Shown here: piece by piece, positions 40,384 to 47,913 of the stretch
How positions within the stretch are numbered: the first letter of the stretch is position 1
Layout of the letters: every line of letters starts with the position of its first letter
IMG/VR virus record: IMGVR_UViG_3300021178_000002
Location: 1-64,000 of that record
Length of the DNA stretch: 64,000 nt
Strand: one strand, 5' to 3'
Source: a virus
The notes under the pieces: model-generated
Told to the model about the DNA's origin: nothing
The model's database searches: none
Seen by the model: only the letters and a program-made list of their open reading frames with translations
Translations under genes and position numbers: made by a program

Positions 40384-40480
40384 CGGGCCGGGGGCCCGTC
40401 GAGCTTTAGAAGCTGTTAGCCGGGGGGCTAAATTAAGCCTCCCGGCTTAATTTTGGGCTCCGAGGCCCTAGGAAGCCCAA
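40384..40480. terminator. Cluster of four hairpins at the convergent junction
   Basis: In order: CGGGCC/GGCCCG (40384-40398), TTAGCC/GGCTAA (40416-40431), AAATTAAGCC/GGCTTAATTT (40430-40453, perfect 10 bp, AT-flanked so it can work in both directions) and TTGGGC/GCCCAA (40453-40480). They lie between the end of the rightward block (40367) and the end of the leftward block (40504). The third stem is the most terminator-like. Confidence 0.75.
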
Positions 40481-40503
40481 GGTGGCTCCCGCCGAATACT
40501 CTG

Positions 40504-40848
40504 TCAGACGGTTACGTGGCGGGCCGCACGGCCAGCTGGGGCTCGCAGGCGAGGCCTTTTCGCCGCTCTGGCTACCCGGGCGCTGGAGCTGCTGGCCAGC
40601 TCGAGGAGGACGTCGTCCCAGGATCGGGCCAGATCGGATGGCTTGAGACCTGCCGGCAGAGCGCTGCGATCCTTTATCCGGAGGATCGCCAGCATCGCCT
40701 CAGCCTTGGCCAGGGGGATGACGGAGCCGCTCTCCCAGTGGCTGACGTGGGTCTGCGAGCTGCTGATGGCCAGGGCGAGGTCCATCTGGGTCAAGCCCAC
40801 TTTCTGCCGGAGAACAGTGAGGGTCAGAATGTGCTTGCGCTTTTCCAT
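40504..40848 (-). CDS. XRE/Cro-type helix-turn-helix protein
   Basis: 114 residues, ATG in TGATG overlap. HTH core LRQKVGLTQMDLALAISSSQ with the THVSHWESG recognition region, typical of the XRE family that binds operators as a dimer. The C-terminal third is basic and Ala/Pro-rich (ARVARAAKRPRLRAPAGRAA), perhaps unstructured. Being last in the leftward replication operon, it could repress early promoters. The operators are not identified. Confidence 0.75.
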   Translation of the reverse strand: MEKRKHILTLTVLRQKVGLTQMDLALAISSSQTHVSHWESGSVIPLAKAEAMLAILRIKDRSALPAGLKPSDLARSWDDVLLELASSSSARVARAAKRPRLRAPAGRAARHVTV

Positions 40849-41048
40849 CAGCTGGTGGCCGAAGGCAGGGCTCCGACCTCCTCTTCGTACTCGACTGTGA
40901 CCATCAGAGAGATGCCGTCCGGGGTGGTGTCGATGCGTACCTTGGCGGTGTCCGGTGCTCCATGGCCTCCGGCGTCGTCCAGGTAGTTCTGGAGATCTCC
41001 GAGGGTGGCCTTGACCTGCTCCTGTTCAAGTGTGATCTTCCGCTTCAT
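40848..41048 (-). CDS. Small acidic protein, 66 aa
   Basis: ATG at 41048 with no strong ribosome binding site. A helical N-terminal half (ITLEQEQVKATLGDLQNYL) and a beta-like second half (ISLMVTVEYEEEV). Its stop overlaps the HTH gene start, so it may be a co-regulator. No family recognised. Confidence 0.6.
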   Translation of the reverse strand: MKRKITLEQEQVKATLGDLQNYLDDAGGHGAPDTAKVRIDTTPDGISLMVTVEYEEEVGALPSATS

Positions 41049-41069
41049 GGCTGACAGCTTACCGCATTA

Positions 41070-41453
41070 TTATTCGGGAGGCAACTGATGGGAAATCTTC
41101 CTCACGGGAATCCCCGCCGCTTCAGCTCGCCGCACCATGTCGGCCGTCCCTTTGGAATGAGCGAGGTCGTCGTGGAAGGCGAGCACCAGGTCAGGGTGTT
41201 CCTGGTCGAGCATCTCCTGGTTCCTGATCCGGCCAGCAAGGAGGTCGTAGAGCTTCCAGTTAGCTGGGTAGGGGTGGACTGGAATCCCGAGCTTCAAGCC
41301 TTCCTGCCGGCATATCTTGTCGGCCCCGTCAGCTTCTCCCTCGACGATTGTGAGCAGCTCTTGCCCTTCGACCTCGAGGATGATTTGGTAGAGCTTCTGA
41401 GCGACCATCTCGCGATCCTTCCAGTGGCGATCACCGCAGCAGAGCAGGATCAT
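41070..41453 (-). CDS. SLOG-family (DUF2493-like) protein
   Basis: 127 residues, starts MILLCCGDRHWKDREMV. The Rossmann-like start CCGDRHWKD, IVEGEADGADKICRQ, and VLAFHDDLAHSKGTADM followed by VRRAE match DUF2493 / cytoplasmic SLOG proteins, which bind nucleotide ligands. In phages and mobile elements these can sense or produce signalling nucleotides, but the ligand is unknown. Confidence 0.75.
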   Translation of the reverse strand: MILLCCGDRHWKDREMVAQKLYQIILEVEGQELLTIVEGEADGADKICRQEGLKLGIPVHPYPANWKLYDLLAGRIRNQEMLDQEHPDLVLAFHDDLAHSKGTADMVRRAEAAGIPVRKISHQLPPE

Positions 41454-41454
41454 C

Positions 41455-41667
41455 TCACTCGTTCTCGGAAAGCCACTTCACAGCAGTCATGGCTGCATTG
41501 AGGTAAGCATCCGTCGGATCCTTGCGCTGTTCCTGGCCTGGTACGTATGCGGCCCAGATAGTATCCCGCATCGGCTTTGGCAGCATGTACCAATGCCGGC
41601 GACACATGAACATCCTCGGTGGCACAGGGACATCGCAGTCCATGGCATGACAGGTATGGACGCTCAT
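41455..41667 (-). CDS. Small cysteine/histidine protein, 70 aa
   Basis: ATG at 41667 (MSVHTCHAMDCDV) in an ATGA overlap with the polymerase stop. CHAMDC and MFMCRRHWYM give four or five possible zinc ligands, followed by helical sequence (MRDTIWAAYVP). Common type in actinophages next to replication genes. Function unknown. Confidence 0.7.
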   Translation of the reverse strand: MSVHTCHAMDCDVPVPPRMFMCRRHWYMLPKPMRDTIWAAYVPGQEQRKDPTDAYLNAAMTAVKWLSENE

Positions 41668-44066
41668 CCCTTCCACTTCTCCGTCGTGCCCCATCTCTCA
41701 CCGACTTCGATCTCGACGTCGAACGGGACGTCGGTCTTAAGCAGAGTAGAGCCGGTCATTGTCCGATAGATCTGGTACAGCACGTCGTCAAGGATCTCCT
41801 TGCGGACCTCGAAGTTGATCGAGTCGTGGATCGGGAAGAGAACGTAGGCGCCTTTCGGTAGCTGATCGTGGAGCTTGATCATGGCGTCCAGGCAGATGTC
41901 AGAGGCGGTGCCCTGGATCGGGAAGTTGGCAGCCTCGCGGCCGACGGCATTGCCAGCTCCAGGTGGAATGAATGGCCAGCGTCGACGTCTCCCGAGAGGG
42001 GACTCCACGTACTGGTTCTTGAGCGCGAAGTTCTTGGTCAATTCAATCCACTGCTTGAGCTTGGGGAACCCGTTGAGGAACCGGTAGAGAAACAGCTCAG
42101 CCTCCTCGATCGACCACCACTCGGCATCAGGATCCTTGTACTCCAGCTCGGCGCCCTCGACCAGCGACTGCGGACTGCGGCCGTAAATGATGCCGAAGTC
42201 AACGTGCTTGGCCATCACCCGTTCGGCCTTGGTGACAGCCTCAGCCGGCTTCTTGAAGATCATCGAGGCGACCTCTGTGTGTATATCGCGTCCGGTCCTG
42301 AAGACCTCCTGCATCTGCTCATCGCCAGCGATCACCGCAGCGACACGCAGTTCCAGCTGAGAGTAGTCGGCGGCCACCCAGACATATCCGGGCGAAGGGA
42401 TGAAGGCGTTGCGGATGGCCGGTCCCATGAGAAGCGGGATATTCTGGATGTTGGGGGCGGCTGACGACAACCTCCCCGTCGCCGTCCCTAGAAGTTTGAA
42501 GTCGGACCGGAGCCGTCCATCGCGGCCAAGAAGATTGAGGATCTTATCGATATAGGTGGCCATGATCTTCTTGAGCAAGCGCAGCTCGACGATGTCGTTC
42601 AGCCCCTGCTTGATCACCGGATCGGTGGCCCGCTGAGAGAGCCCGAAGAGGATGTCCTTGGCCGTGGAATCCTCCGGCATCTCCATCGCCCGTTTGCCTG
42701 CCAGGTGAGGCTTGGGAGCCTTCCAATGCGTGTAGATGAGCTTGCTCAGCTGTGGTTGCGACTGCGGGTTGAACTTCTCCATCCCGAACTCAGCAGCCAA
42801 CGCTTGGATCGAAGCATTCTTTTCCTCGATCTTGGCCTGAGTAGTGACCTTCAGCTCCTCGAGGTATGGGCGATCTATCTTCACCCCGTGCAGCTCCATC
42901 TCTGCCAACGTGTAGGTCGCCGGCATGAGCAAGCTGTAGAACAAGGACGCCAGGCGAGGCGACTGCTCGTCCATCTTGGTGCGAAGGTCGCGCTTCAACT
43001 TCGAGGTGTAGCCGAGGTCGAGCGACTGGTACGCGTAGAGAGCCTGGAGGCGCTCCGTGCCCAGGCCCTGGGTGAAGTCGAAGTCGTAGTCCTCGGCGTC
43101 GTAGTGGATCCGGGCCTGTGTCTTCAGACCGTGAGACTTGTACTTGCTGAATGGACGCTCGTCCAAGGTGTAGTGCATGACCATGCAGTCGACCGCGTGA
43201 GGTCGGATGCGCTCGCCGAAGTAGGCGTCTAAGAACTGAATGTCGAACTTGGCGTTCCAGAGCCCGAACTCGCCCCCGTAGGTCTCGGTAAAGAACTGCT
43301 TCAACAACGCTTTCACAGCTGGGACCTTGAGCAGGAGGGGACTGATGATCACGCCGGCGTCGTCGTTGCCGATGCCGCAGCTGACGATGCGATGGACCAT
43401 CGGGTTGTCACCTGTGGTCTCAACGTCGATGGTGAGATCACGACGGTCCATCATCTCGAACAGGTAGCGCTCTGCTGTGGCCAGCGATCCGGGAACGACG
43501 TAGTCGACCTCGAGGTCGGGCAGCGGGGAGGAGTACTCGGTCCACTTCACGATGTCGGCGGCGAAGTCGCGGAAGTATTCAGCATCACGCAGGACGGCCG
43601 CCGGGTGGAAGGTGGGCAGCGTGTAAACCAGCCGCCCACCCCACTCCGTCCACACACCACGGCCGTGCCAGCGCGTGATCGGCATCGCTTTGTCGGCTCG
43701 CAGGACGGCAGTTAAAGCAACGCCGCCGACGGTGAGGATCTTGGTCGGCGCGACAAGCGCCAGCTCCTCCTCAAGCCGTGGGCGGCACCCTCTAATCTGT
43801 GCGATCCCCGGCGTCTTGTTACCAGGTGGATGGCAAAGCACCGTGTTGGTGTAGAAGATCTCCTGGTCGTCGACGCCGGCCTGCCGCAGGACAACCCTCA
43901 GAAGACGGCCGGCCTGCCCGACGAACGCCTGCTTGCGCTGGACCTCGGTGTTGCCCGGAGCTTCTCCAAGAATGAGCAGGCCGTCACCAGGACCGTAGCC
44001 CTGGACGGTCGGTGAGTCCTTGAGTGGACACTTCTCACAGCGGCTAGGGAGCAGAGACCGGCTCAC
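41664..44066 (-). CDS. Uracil-DNA glycosylase fused to DNA polymerase I
   Basis: 800 residues from the GTG at 44066 (GAGGAATCAG upstream). Residues about 1-165: family 4/5 UDG with CEKCPLKDS, LLILGEAPGNTEVQRKQAF, CHPPGNKTP, a fourth Cys in RGCRPRLEEEL (4Fe-4S set) and TFHPAAVLRD. About 190-390: 3'-5' exonuclease with DVETTG, NAKFDIQFL and a YQSLD motif, all catalytic acids kept. About 400-800: polymerase motifs A DYSQLELRV, B KHVDFGIIYG and C HDSINFEV. No 5' nuclease domain. The replicative polymerase of the phage, with a built-in uracil-removal activity. Confidence 0.95.
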   Translation of the reverse strand: MSRSLLPSRCEKCPLKDSPTVQGYGPGDGLLILGEAPGNTEVQRKQAFVGQAGRLLRVVLRQAGVDDQEIFYTNTVLCHPPGNKTPGIAQIRGCRPRLEEELALVAPTKILTVGGVALTAVLRADKAMPITRWHGRGVWTEWGGRLVYTLPTFHPAAVLRDAEYFRDFAADIVKWTEYSSPLPDLEVDYVVPGSLATAERYLFEMMDRRDLTIDVETTGDNPMVHRIVSCGIGNDDAGVIISPLLLKVPAVKALLKQFFTETYGGEFGLWNAKFDIQFLDAYFGERIRPHAVDCMVMHYTLDERPFSKYKSHGLKTQARIHYDAEDYDFDFTQGLGTERLQALYAYQSLDLGYTSKLKRDLRTKMDEQSPRLASLFYSLLMPATYTLAEMELHGVKIDRPYLEELKVTTQAKIEEKNASIQALAAEFGMEKFNPQSQPQLSKLIYTHWKAPKPHLAGKRAMEMPEDSTAKDILFGLSQRATDPVIKQGLNDIVELRLLKKIMATYIDKILNLLGRDGRLRSDFKLLGTATGRLSSAAPNIQNIPLLMGPAIRNAFIPSPGYVWVAADYSQLELRVAAVIAGDEQMQEVFRTGRDIHTEVASMIFKKPAEAVTKAERVMAKHVDFGIIYGRSPQSLVEGAELEYKDPDAEWWSIEEAELFLYRFLNGFPKLKQWIELTKNFALKNQYVESPLGRRRRWPFIPPGAGNAVGREAANFPIQGTASDICLDAMIKLHDQLPKGAYVLFPIHDSINFEVRKEILDDVLYQIYRTMTGSTLLKTDVPFDVEIEVGERWGTTEKWKG

Positions 44067-44388
44067 CTGATTCCTCTTCGAGGACCTCCATGATGGCAAC
44101 CGCCACCGCAGCGCAGTGGAGCGCCTCCTTCATCCGTGCCTCAGGTGTTTGCCGCTCGGGCTCATCGTCCCTGAGGACTGTCCTGGCCAGCTCACCGACC
44201 TCTTCGCTCAGCACCGCATGCCAGATGAGTAGACGCTCCTCGAGCGGGCGGGTCATGTCCCGCTCAGGAGCAGTCGCGTGCTTGACATCCTGCCGTGAGC
44301 GCTCGGCGGCAATCTTGCCAAACGCTCGGTACATGGACGGAGGAAGGAACCGCTTGCGGTTCTTCCAGTGGAACGACGGAAAGTCCAC
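44044..44388 (-). CDS. MazG-like nucleotide pyrophosphohydrolase-like protein
   Basis: 114 residues from a GTG at 44388 with GGAGG upstream. The helical pattern ERLLIWHAVLSEEVGELART, then EALHCAAVAVAIMEVLEEE, matches the phage MazG-like family that hydrolyses (d)NTPs to monophosphates. The EEVGE motif and downstream acidic helix supply metal ligands. Next to polymerase and Mom-like genes it may clean or shape the nucleotide pool. Confidence 0.7.
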   Translation of the reverse strand: MDFPSFHWKNRKRFLPPSMYRAFGKIAAERSRQDVKHATAPERDMTRPLEERLLIWHAVLSEEVGELARTVLRDDEPERQTPEARMKEALHCAAVAVAIMEVLEEESGEPVSAP

Positions 44389-44390
44389 GC

Positions 44391-44951
44391 CTATCCTCCG
44401 ATATGCTGCCAGCGACGGGCGATGTCTCGACGCGCCCGGTCAGTCAGCCCCTTAACGAACCGAAATTTCCCAGGCACCTTGACCTCTTTGAACCCGAGCG
44501 CCTCGATCGCCGCCTTGTTCAGGTGGGTTGACCCGGCGTGGAATTTGCGCCTCGCAACAATTCGCCCATCCTGATCCCTGTACCCTCGCGCCTCCTCGCT
44601 TTGGCCCGTGTAAATCCACGACGCCGCCCGGTAGACGCCGCCCTTGTGGCCGGCGTTCGGATCGGCGAAGGACACCAGGGCCTCTACGGTCGGCTCGTCC
44701 TTCCTGAAGCCCCGTACAGCCTTGGCGATAGCGCGAGTCAGCAGATCGGGTGCGTGGCCGTCAGGGGCCCAAAGACGGGTCAGCTCCCACACCTTCCCCT
44801 CGCGTCCCAGGACGAACTTGGCAAGGTAGGGGTTGGCTGGGATTGAGAACAGCACGATCGCATCCTCGAACACGTATTCCCGCGTCTTGCCCGAGGGTAG
44901 GGAATGAGTGTAGTGGTGGCGCAGGATATCCTCGCGGGTCGGCGAAATCAC
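44391..44951 (-). CDS. Mom-like DNA base modification enzyme
   Basis: 186 residues from a GTG adjacent to the upstream stop. AIVLFSIPANPYLAKFVLG, then VWELTRLWAPDGHAPDLL and ALVSFADPNAGHKGGVYRAA match the Mu Mom family (GNAT-like fold), including the SYADP/GHxGxVYxA-type core. In Mu, Mom turns adenine into N6-methylcarbamoyl-adenine and protects DNA from restriction. The basic C-terminus (FVKGLTDRARRDIARRW) could bind DNA. No Com-type regulator was recognised. Confidence 0.8.
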   Translation of the reverse strand: MISPTREDILRHHYTHSLPSGKTREYVFEDAIVLFSIPANPYLAKFVLGREGKVWELTRLWAPDGHAPDLLTRAIAKAVRGFRKDEPTVEALVSFADPNAGHKGGVYRAASWIYTGQSEEARGYRDQDGRIVARRKFHAGSTHLNKAAIEALGFKEVKVPGKFRFVKGLTDRARRDIARRWQHIGG

Positions 44952-45137
44952 TTAGCCCGCCTTATCTGCGAGAGTCACGGCCTCGTCCAGTTCCGTCAGC
45001 CCTTCACCGATCCGAGCCTTTAGGTACGGCTGCGCCTTGTCTCCGGGCGAGAAATCATCAGCCTGCCTTCTGGCGTAAACGATCTTTCGGGCAGCGGCGT
45101 ACACGCGATCTAGCGCCTTCACTCGCTCACTTTCCAT
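44952..45137 (-). CDS. Small charged helical protein, 61 aa
   Basis: ATG at 45137 behind AGGAGCG. Largely helical with alternating basic and acidic stretches (VYAAARKIVYARRQADDF, IGEGLTELDEAVTLAD). Immediately upstream of the Mom-like gene; a regulatory partner is possible but there is no Cys motif like that of Com. No family recognised. Confidence 0.65.
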   Translation of the reverse strand: MESERVKALDRVYAAARKIVYARRQADDFSPGDKAQPYLKARIGEGLTELDEAVTLADKAG

Positions 45138-45255
45138 AGTCGCTCCTATCCATGGTGATCGTGGTCACCCTCACGGTGAATGTCCAGGGCTTATCCCACC
45201 ACGCCTTCCACTTGAGCCATAGGGACGTAGCCCTAGACCTGTTAGAAGCGGTCAT
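45127..45255 (-). CDS. Possible tiny Trp-rich peptide, 42 aa
   Basis: ATGA overlap with the upstream gene and an 11-base overlap with the next start. The peptide has six Trp/Phe residues and many Arg/Lys (SLWLKWKAWWDKPWTFTVRV), an unusual amphipathic composition. Packing supports it, but the ribosome binding site is weak (GGTGAAGCG). Confidence 0.4.
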   Translation of the reverse strand: MTASNRSRATSLWLKWKAWWDKPWTFTVRVTTITMDRSDYGK

Positions 45256-45428
45256 CGCTTCACCGGCAGAAGCGCGGGATCCAAGCCCTTGATGAACTCG
45301 AATACCTCGCGGTCTTCCGTCAAGCCGTACAAGGCTCGTTCATCAAACTGCATCGCAACACCGTCATGGACTCGGATGCTCTCAAGTAGCTCCTGGGTGT
45401 GAACGACCACCGAAGCCAACTTCACCAT
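45252..45428 (-). CDS. Small protein, 58 aa
   Basis: ATG at 45428 (MVKLASVVVHTQ); a GTG at 45458 is an alternative. Hydrophobic start, then acidic helical sequence (LTEDREVFEFIKGLDP). No clear ribosome binding site before the ATG. No family recognised. Confidence 0.5.
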   Translation of the reverse strand: MVKLASVVVHTQELLESIRVHDGVAMQFDERALYGLTEDREVFEFIKGLDPALLPVKR

Positions 45429-45447
45429 GAGCGAAATTGGGTAGCTG

Positions 45448-45666
45448 CTAGTACCCACGAAGCGCCGCCTCCCGAACCAGCCGCACGGCTGCCCGTGCGT
45501 CCGCAATAGTCTTGCGATGCGTCTTGACGATCAGTCGGGCGTTGCGGAGCTTCTTGGTGCCGTGAAGATCCGCCGCCAGTTCGATGTAGTTGGCAAGCTG
45601 CTCCTGGCACGCAAGGGCAGCTTCCTGACCCTCGATGGTTCGCTCAAGCAATAGGCTGTAGCTCAC
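45448..45666 (-). CDS. Helical protein, 72 aa
   Basis: GTG at 45666 with GAGGTG upstream. Helical throughout (TIEGQEAALACQEQLANYIE, RKTIADARAAVRLVREAALR). No membrane or metal motif. No family recognised. Confidence 0.6.
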   Translation of the reverse strand: MSYSLLLERTIEGQEAALACQEQLANYIELAADLHGTKKLRNARLIVKTHRKTIADARAAVRLVREAALRGY

Positions 45667-45681
45667 TTTTCATACACCTCG

Positions 45682-46008
45682 TTATCCGCCACCCGGCATC
45701 CCCGGCTTGCCGTCGATCGGATTGCGGGGAACCCAGGTCAGCGTCGTACTGCCGTCGTACTCCGATACGAACATCACGCGGGTTGGGGTCCAAAGCCAGA
45801 TGGCATGGCAGTCAGCCCCGCCAAAGCCATCGTCGTAGATGTAGTCGAGTAGTGGCCGCGCCTCCCCCCAGGAGATCACCTTGCCCTCGACAGCCACAGC
45901 GCGATCCTCGTGACCCCAGCCGAATTTACCAATGACCACGCCCTCGACCGGCTCACCATCGAGCGCCTCGTCGATCTGCTGGGCGAAGTTGGGATCTTCT
46001 CTACTCAC
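45682..46008 (-). CDS. Hypothetical protein, 108 aa
   Basis: GTG at 46008 with GGAGG six bases upstream, overlapping the previous stop by 8 bases. Alternating beta sequence with many Trp (WLWTPTRVMFVSEYDGSTTL, SWGEARPLLDYIYDDG). Typical small beta-barrel-like actinophage protein. No recognised family. Confidence 0.65.
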   Translation of the reverse strand: MSREDPNFAQQIDEALDGEPVEGVVIGKFGWGHEDRAVAVEGKVISWGEARPLLDYIYDDGFGGADCHAIWLWTPTRVMFVSEYDGSTTLTWVPRNPIDGKPGMPGGG

Positions 46009-46438
46009 GATTACCCTCCGGGTTCAGGCGATCCTCAACCCAAGTCATTGAGCCGCCGACGCCCCCGACTCGCGGAATGGAGTTCAGGAACGAGACTGGC
46101 GGAGTCTCCCACTCTCCCTCGGAGTCTGTCTCCCACGACTTGCAGCGCTCGCACTGGCGCTGGACGGTGGCGGCCTTGGTGACCTTCCACTTGCCACCGC
46201 CCATCAGACTCGCCATGAGCACGTCGAAGATGTCCTGCCGCATCGGAGCCTCGTAGGGGTGCCATTCGCCCCACACGTGGCCCTGCTCCTTGCAAATGTC
46301 GATAGGCTTGGTCGGCCAGTCGAACTCTAGGGTGGCGTGGTGGTTCCCCTCGTGCCCCTTGGGGAGCGAGCAGTTGACGTAGTACGTGAGGTCGTCATCC
46401 TCGTACTCGTAATTACAAGCGTGGTTATGCTCGGGCAC
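46001..46438 (-). CDS. Cysteine-containing hypothetical protein, 145 aa
   Basis: GTG at 46438 (VPEHNHACNYEYE) with GAGGAGGAG upstream. Cys/His positions HACNYEY, NCSLPKGHEGNHH and QRQCERCKSWE suggest two metal sites. An EQGHVWGEWHPYEAP stretch follows the first. Perhaps a nucleic-acid-binding accessory protein. Confidence 0.65.
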   Translation of the reverse strand: MPEHNHACNYEYEDDDLTYYVNCSLPKGHEGNHHATLEFDWPTKPIDICKEQGHVWGEWHPYEAPMRQDIFDVLMASLMGGGKWKVTKAATVQRQCERCKSWETDSEGEWETPPVSFLNSIPRVGGVGGSMTWVEDRLNPEGNRE

Positions 46439-46583
46439 GGTATGTCTCCTCCTCGTCGAACTGGATTCGATGCATAGCGAACATCGGACAAGGGGGCTTC
46501 GGTCCCTTCTCGGGCACTTTGTAGACCCAGCCACATTTGCGGCATCGCGCCCACACAGTCTTTGTCTGACTGTAATCACTCAT
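46425..46583 (-). CDS. Small zinc-ribbon protein, 52 aa
   Basis: ATG at 46583 in an ATGA overlap; overlaps the next gene by 14 bases. WARCRKCGWVYKVPEKGPKP followed by PCPMF provides a CxxC and a further Cys. Single-ribbon peptides of this kind often bind zinc. Missed by a longer minimum-length scan. Confidence 0.6.
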   Translation of the reverse strand: MSDYSQTKTVWARCRKCGWVYKVPEKGPKPPCPMFAMHRIQFDEEETYRARA

Positions 46584-46765
46584 TTGATTTCACCTTCCGG
46601 GCCGACAACGATTGGCTGCGCGGTCTTGTGCTGGCAGTCCCTCTGCCAAACCCAGAACCATTCCTCCGTCGGGGACCAGGCGCGGCGTAGTACCCACGCG
46701 GCTTTGCAGGTGGGGCATTCAGGCCACGCTTTGATCTCTAGGTAGCCGGTACTTCGCTTTGTCAC
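46580..46765 (-). CDS. Small zinc-ribbon protein, 61 aa
   Basis: GTG at 46765, adjacent to the previous stop. CPTCKAAWVLRRAW and a later RDCQHKTAQP (CxH) complete a Cys3His-type site. The Trp-rich middle (EEWFWVWQRDC) is unusual. No family recognised. Confidence 0.65.
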   Translation of the reverse strand: MTKRSTGYLEIKAWPECPTCKAAWVLRRAWSPTEEWFWVWQRDCQHKTAQPIVVGPEGEIK

Positions 46766-46990
46766 CTAACGCGCCTTAACCACTAACCGCGCCTGAGCGA
46801 TAGCCTCGGAATGATCTGAGCTACCACACCCTAAGGGGAGTTCCGCAATCTCCTTGAGTGTGTCGTAGCGTCCCAGACGCCAGTAGTGACCGCTCATGTG
46901 GATGGCTGAACAGAAATCACTGTGCTGCCAGCGGGGGCGCTTACAAGCCTCGCAGTCGGCAGCCCAGAACCCATCGTCAAGGTCGTCCAA
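46766..46990 (-). CDS. Small Cys/His protein, 74 aa
   Basis: TTG at 46990 (LDDLDDGFWAADC). CEACKRPRWQHSDFC followed by IHMSGHYW gives clustered Cys and His ligands, then a helical acidic end. Weak ribosome binding site. One of several consecutive zinc-type mini-proteins. Confidence 0.6.
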   Translation of the reverse strand: MDDLDDGFWAADCEACKRPRWQHSDFCSAIHMSGHYWRLGRYDTLKEIAELPLGCGSSDHSEAIAQARLVVKAR

Positions 46991-47008
46991 TTTCTATTCG
47001 CTCGTACC

Positions 47009-47257
47009 CTAGAGGTCGGGCTCTTTCTTGACGGGCCAGATGGCCATCTCACCGGCGATGATCTCGGCTCGAGCAGCGATCTCGCTGAACTGGCCCTGAT
47101 TCTTACGAACCAGGCGAGCCCACTCGCGCACAGCCTCAGCTGCGTGCACATCCTGCGCGCGGAGCGTGAAGCAAGGCTCGCCGGCGGCTTCACAGCCAGC
47201 CGCGGTCTTCGAGTTGTAGTTGGGGTCGTCGTGCTTGGCGTAAGAGATGGGATCCAT
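47009..47257 (-). CDS. Hypothetical protein, 82 aa
   Basis: ATG at 47257 (MDPISYAKHDD) with GGAGGACAAC upstream, chosen over an earlier ATG at 47269. Two Cys (GCEAAGEPCF) and a helical second half (AVREWARLVRKNQGQFSE). First gene after a strong intrinsic terminator, so it may need its own promoter or rely on read-through. Confidence 0.65.
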   Translation of the reverse strand: MDPISYAKHDDPNYNSKTAAGCEAAGEPCFTLRAQDVHAAEAVREWARLVRKNQGQFSEIAARAEIIAGEMAIWPVKKEPDL

Positions 47258-47271
47258 GTTGTCCTCCATGG

Positions 47272-47321
47272 AAAAAGGAGCCCGGGGCAGCTGACGTCAG
47301 CTGTTGAAACCCCCGGGCTCC
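47272..47321 (-). terminator. Intrinsic terminator of the DUF669/Sak4 operon
   Basis: On the minus strand GGAGCCCGGGG (47311-47321) pairs with CCCCGGGCTCC (47277-47287, perfect 11 bp) with an inner CAGCTGA/TCAGCTG stem, directly followed by TTTTT (47272-47276). This is the best textbook Rho-independent terminator in the window. Confidence 0.85.
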
Positions 47322-47331
47322 GAAAGGATGG

Positions 47332-47913
47332 TTACTTGAAGGTCCGCGCTCCTGGCTTGCCTGCGGTGGGGAACGGTGAGCGCCGCGCGCCTGCCGCCGG
47401 TGCTGGTCCGTTCTTGGCGGCCGCCGGTGATGGCGAAGCCTTGGTCGCCGGTCTGGTCGCCGGTGCGGCCGCTGCAGCTGCGGGCTCGGGCTCCGCTTCC
47501 TGCTGCGAGAAGTCCTCGCCGTTGGGGCCGAGAATGTCGGAGATCTTGTTCGTCTGCCGGTTCTGGTACGGCTCGTTGTAGGTCTTGATCATGCAGGCCA
47601 AACCGATGACCTCCGGCTCGGTGACCTGTCCGGTCGCGTCGTCGAACTTGATGTTGACCTCCTCGGCCTGGAAGCCGAGGTTCTGGAAGACCTGCATCAT
47701 CTTCCAGAGCGCGTCGGGCTGGAAGCTGGTGACCAGGTAGGAGTGGCGACCTTCGTGCTCGCCCTCTGCGATGGCCACGTCCCAGTTGAGATACGGGTGC
47801 TCCTTCCCCGGCTTCTGCCTGAGGACGCAGTCGGTGATCACCCCAGGGTAGTCACCAGCCGGGACGGCTGCGCGACTCTGAACGTCTGCGAAGTTGACTG
47901 TGATTTCGCCCAT
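47332..47913 (-). CDS. DUF669-like single-stranded DNA-binding/annealing partner
   Basis: 193 residues. The N-terminal about 115 residues form a beta-rich domain (ITVNFADVQSRAAVPAGDY, LNWDVAIAEGEHEGRHSYL), the pattern of DUF669 proteins that accompany Sak4/AAA recombinases. The C-terminal about 65 residues are Ala/Pro-rich and disordered, ending GKPGARTFK. Likely acts as an SSB-like loader next to the ATPase. Stop-start adjacency to the Sak4 gene. Confidence 0.7.
   Translation of the reverse strand: MGEITVNFADVQSRAAVPAGDYPGVITDCVLRQKPGKEHPYLNWDVAIAEGEHEGRHSYLVTSFQPDALWKMMQVFQNLGFQAEEVNIKFDDATGQVTEPEVIGLACMIKTYNEPYQNRQTNKISDILGPNGEDFSQQEAEPEPAAAAAAPATRPATKASPSPAAAKNGPAPAAGARRSPFPTAGKPGARTFK

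Noticed and set aside
41050-41075. Promoter with TAATAAT before the 66-residue gene
   Set aside because: AT-rich patch similar to the other promoters, but the -35/-10 pair (TTGCCT, TAAGCT) is weak and partly overlaps the upstream stop codon.
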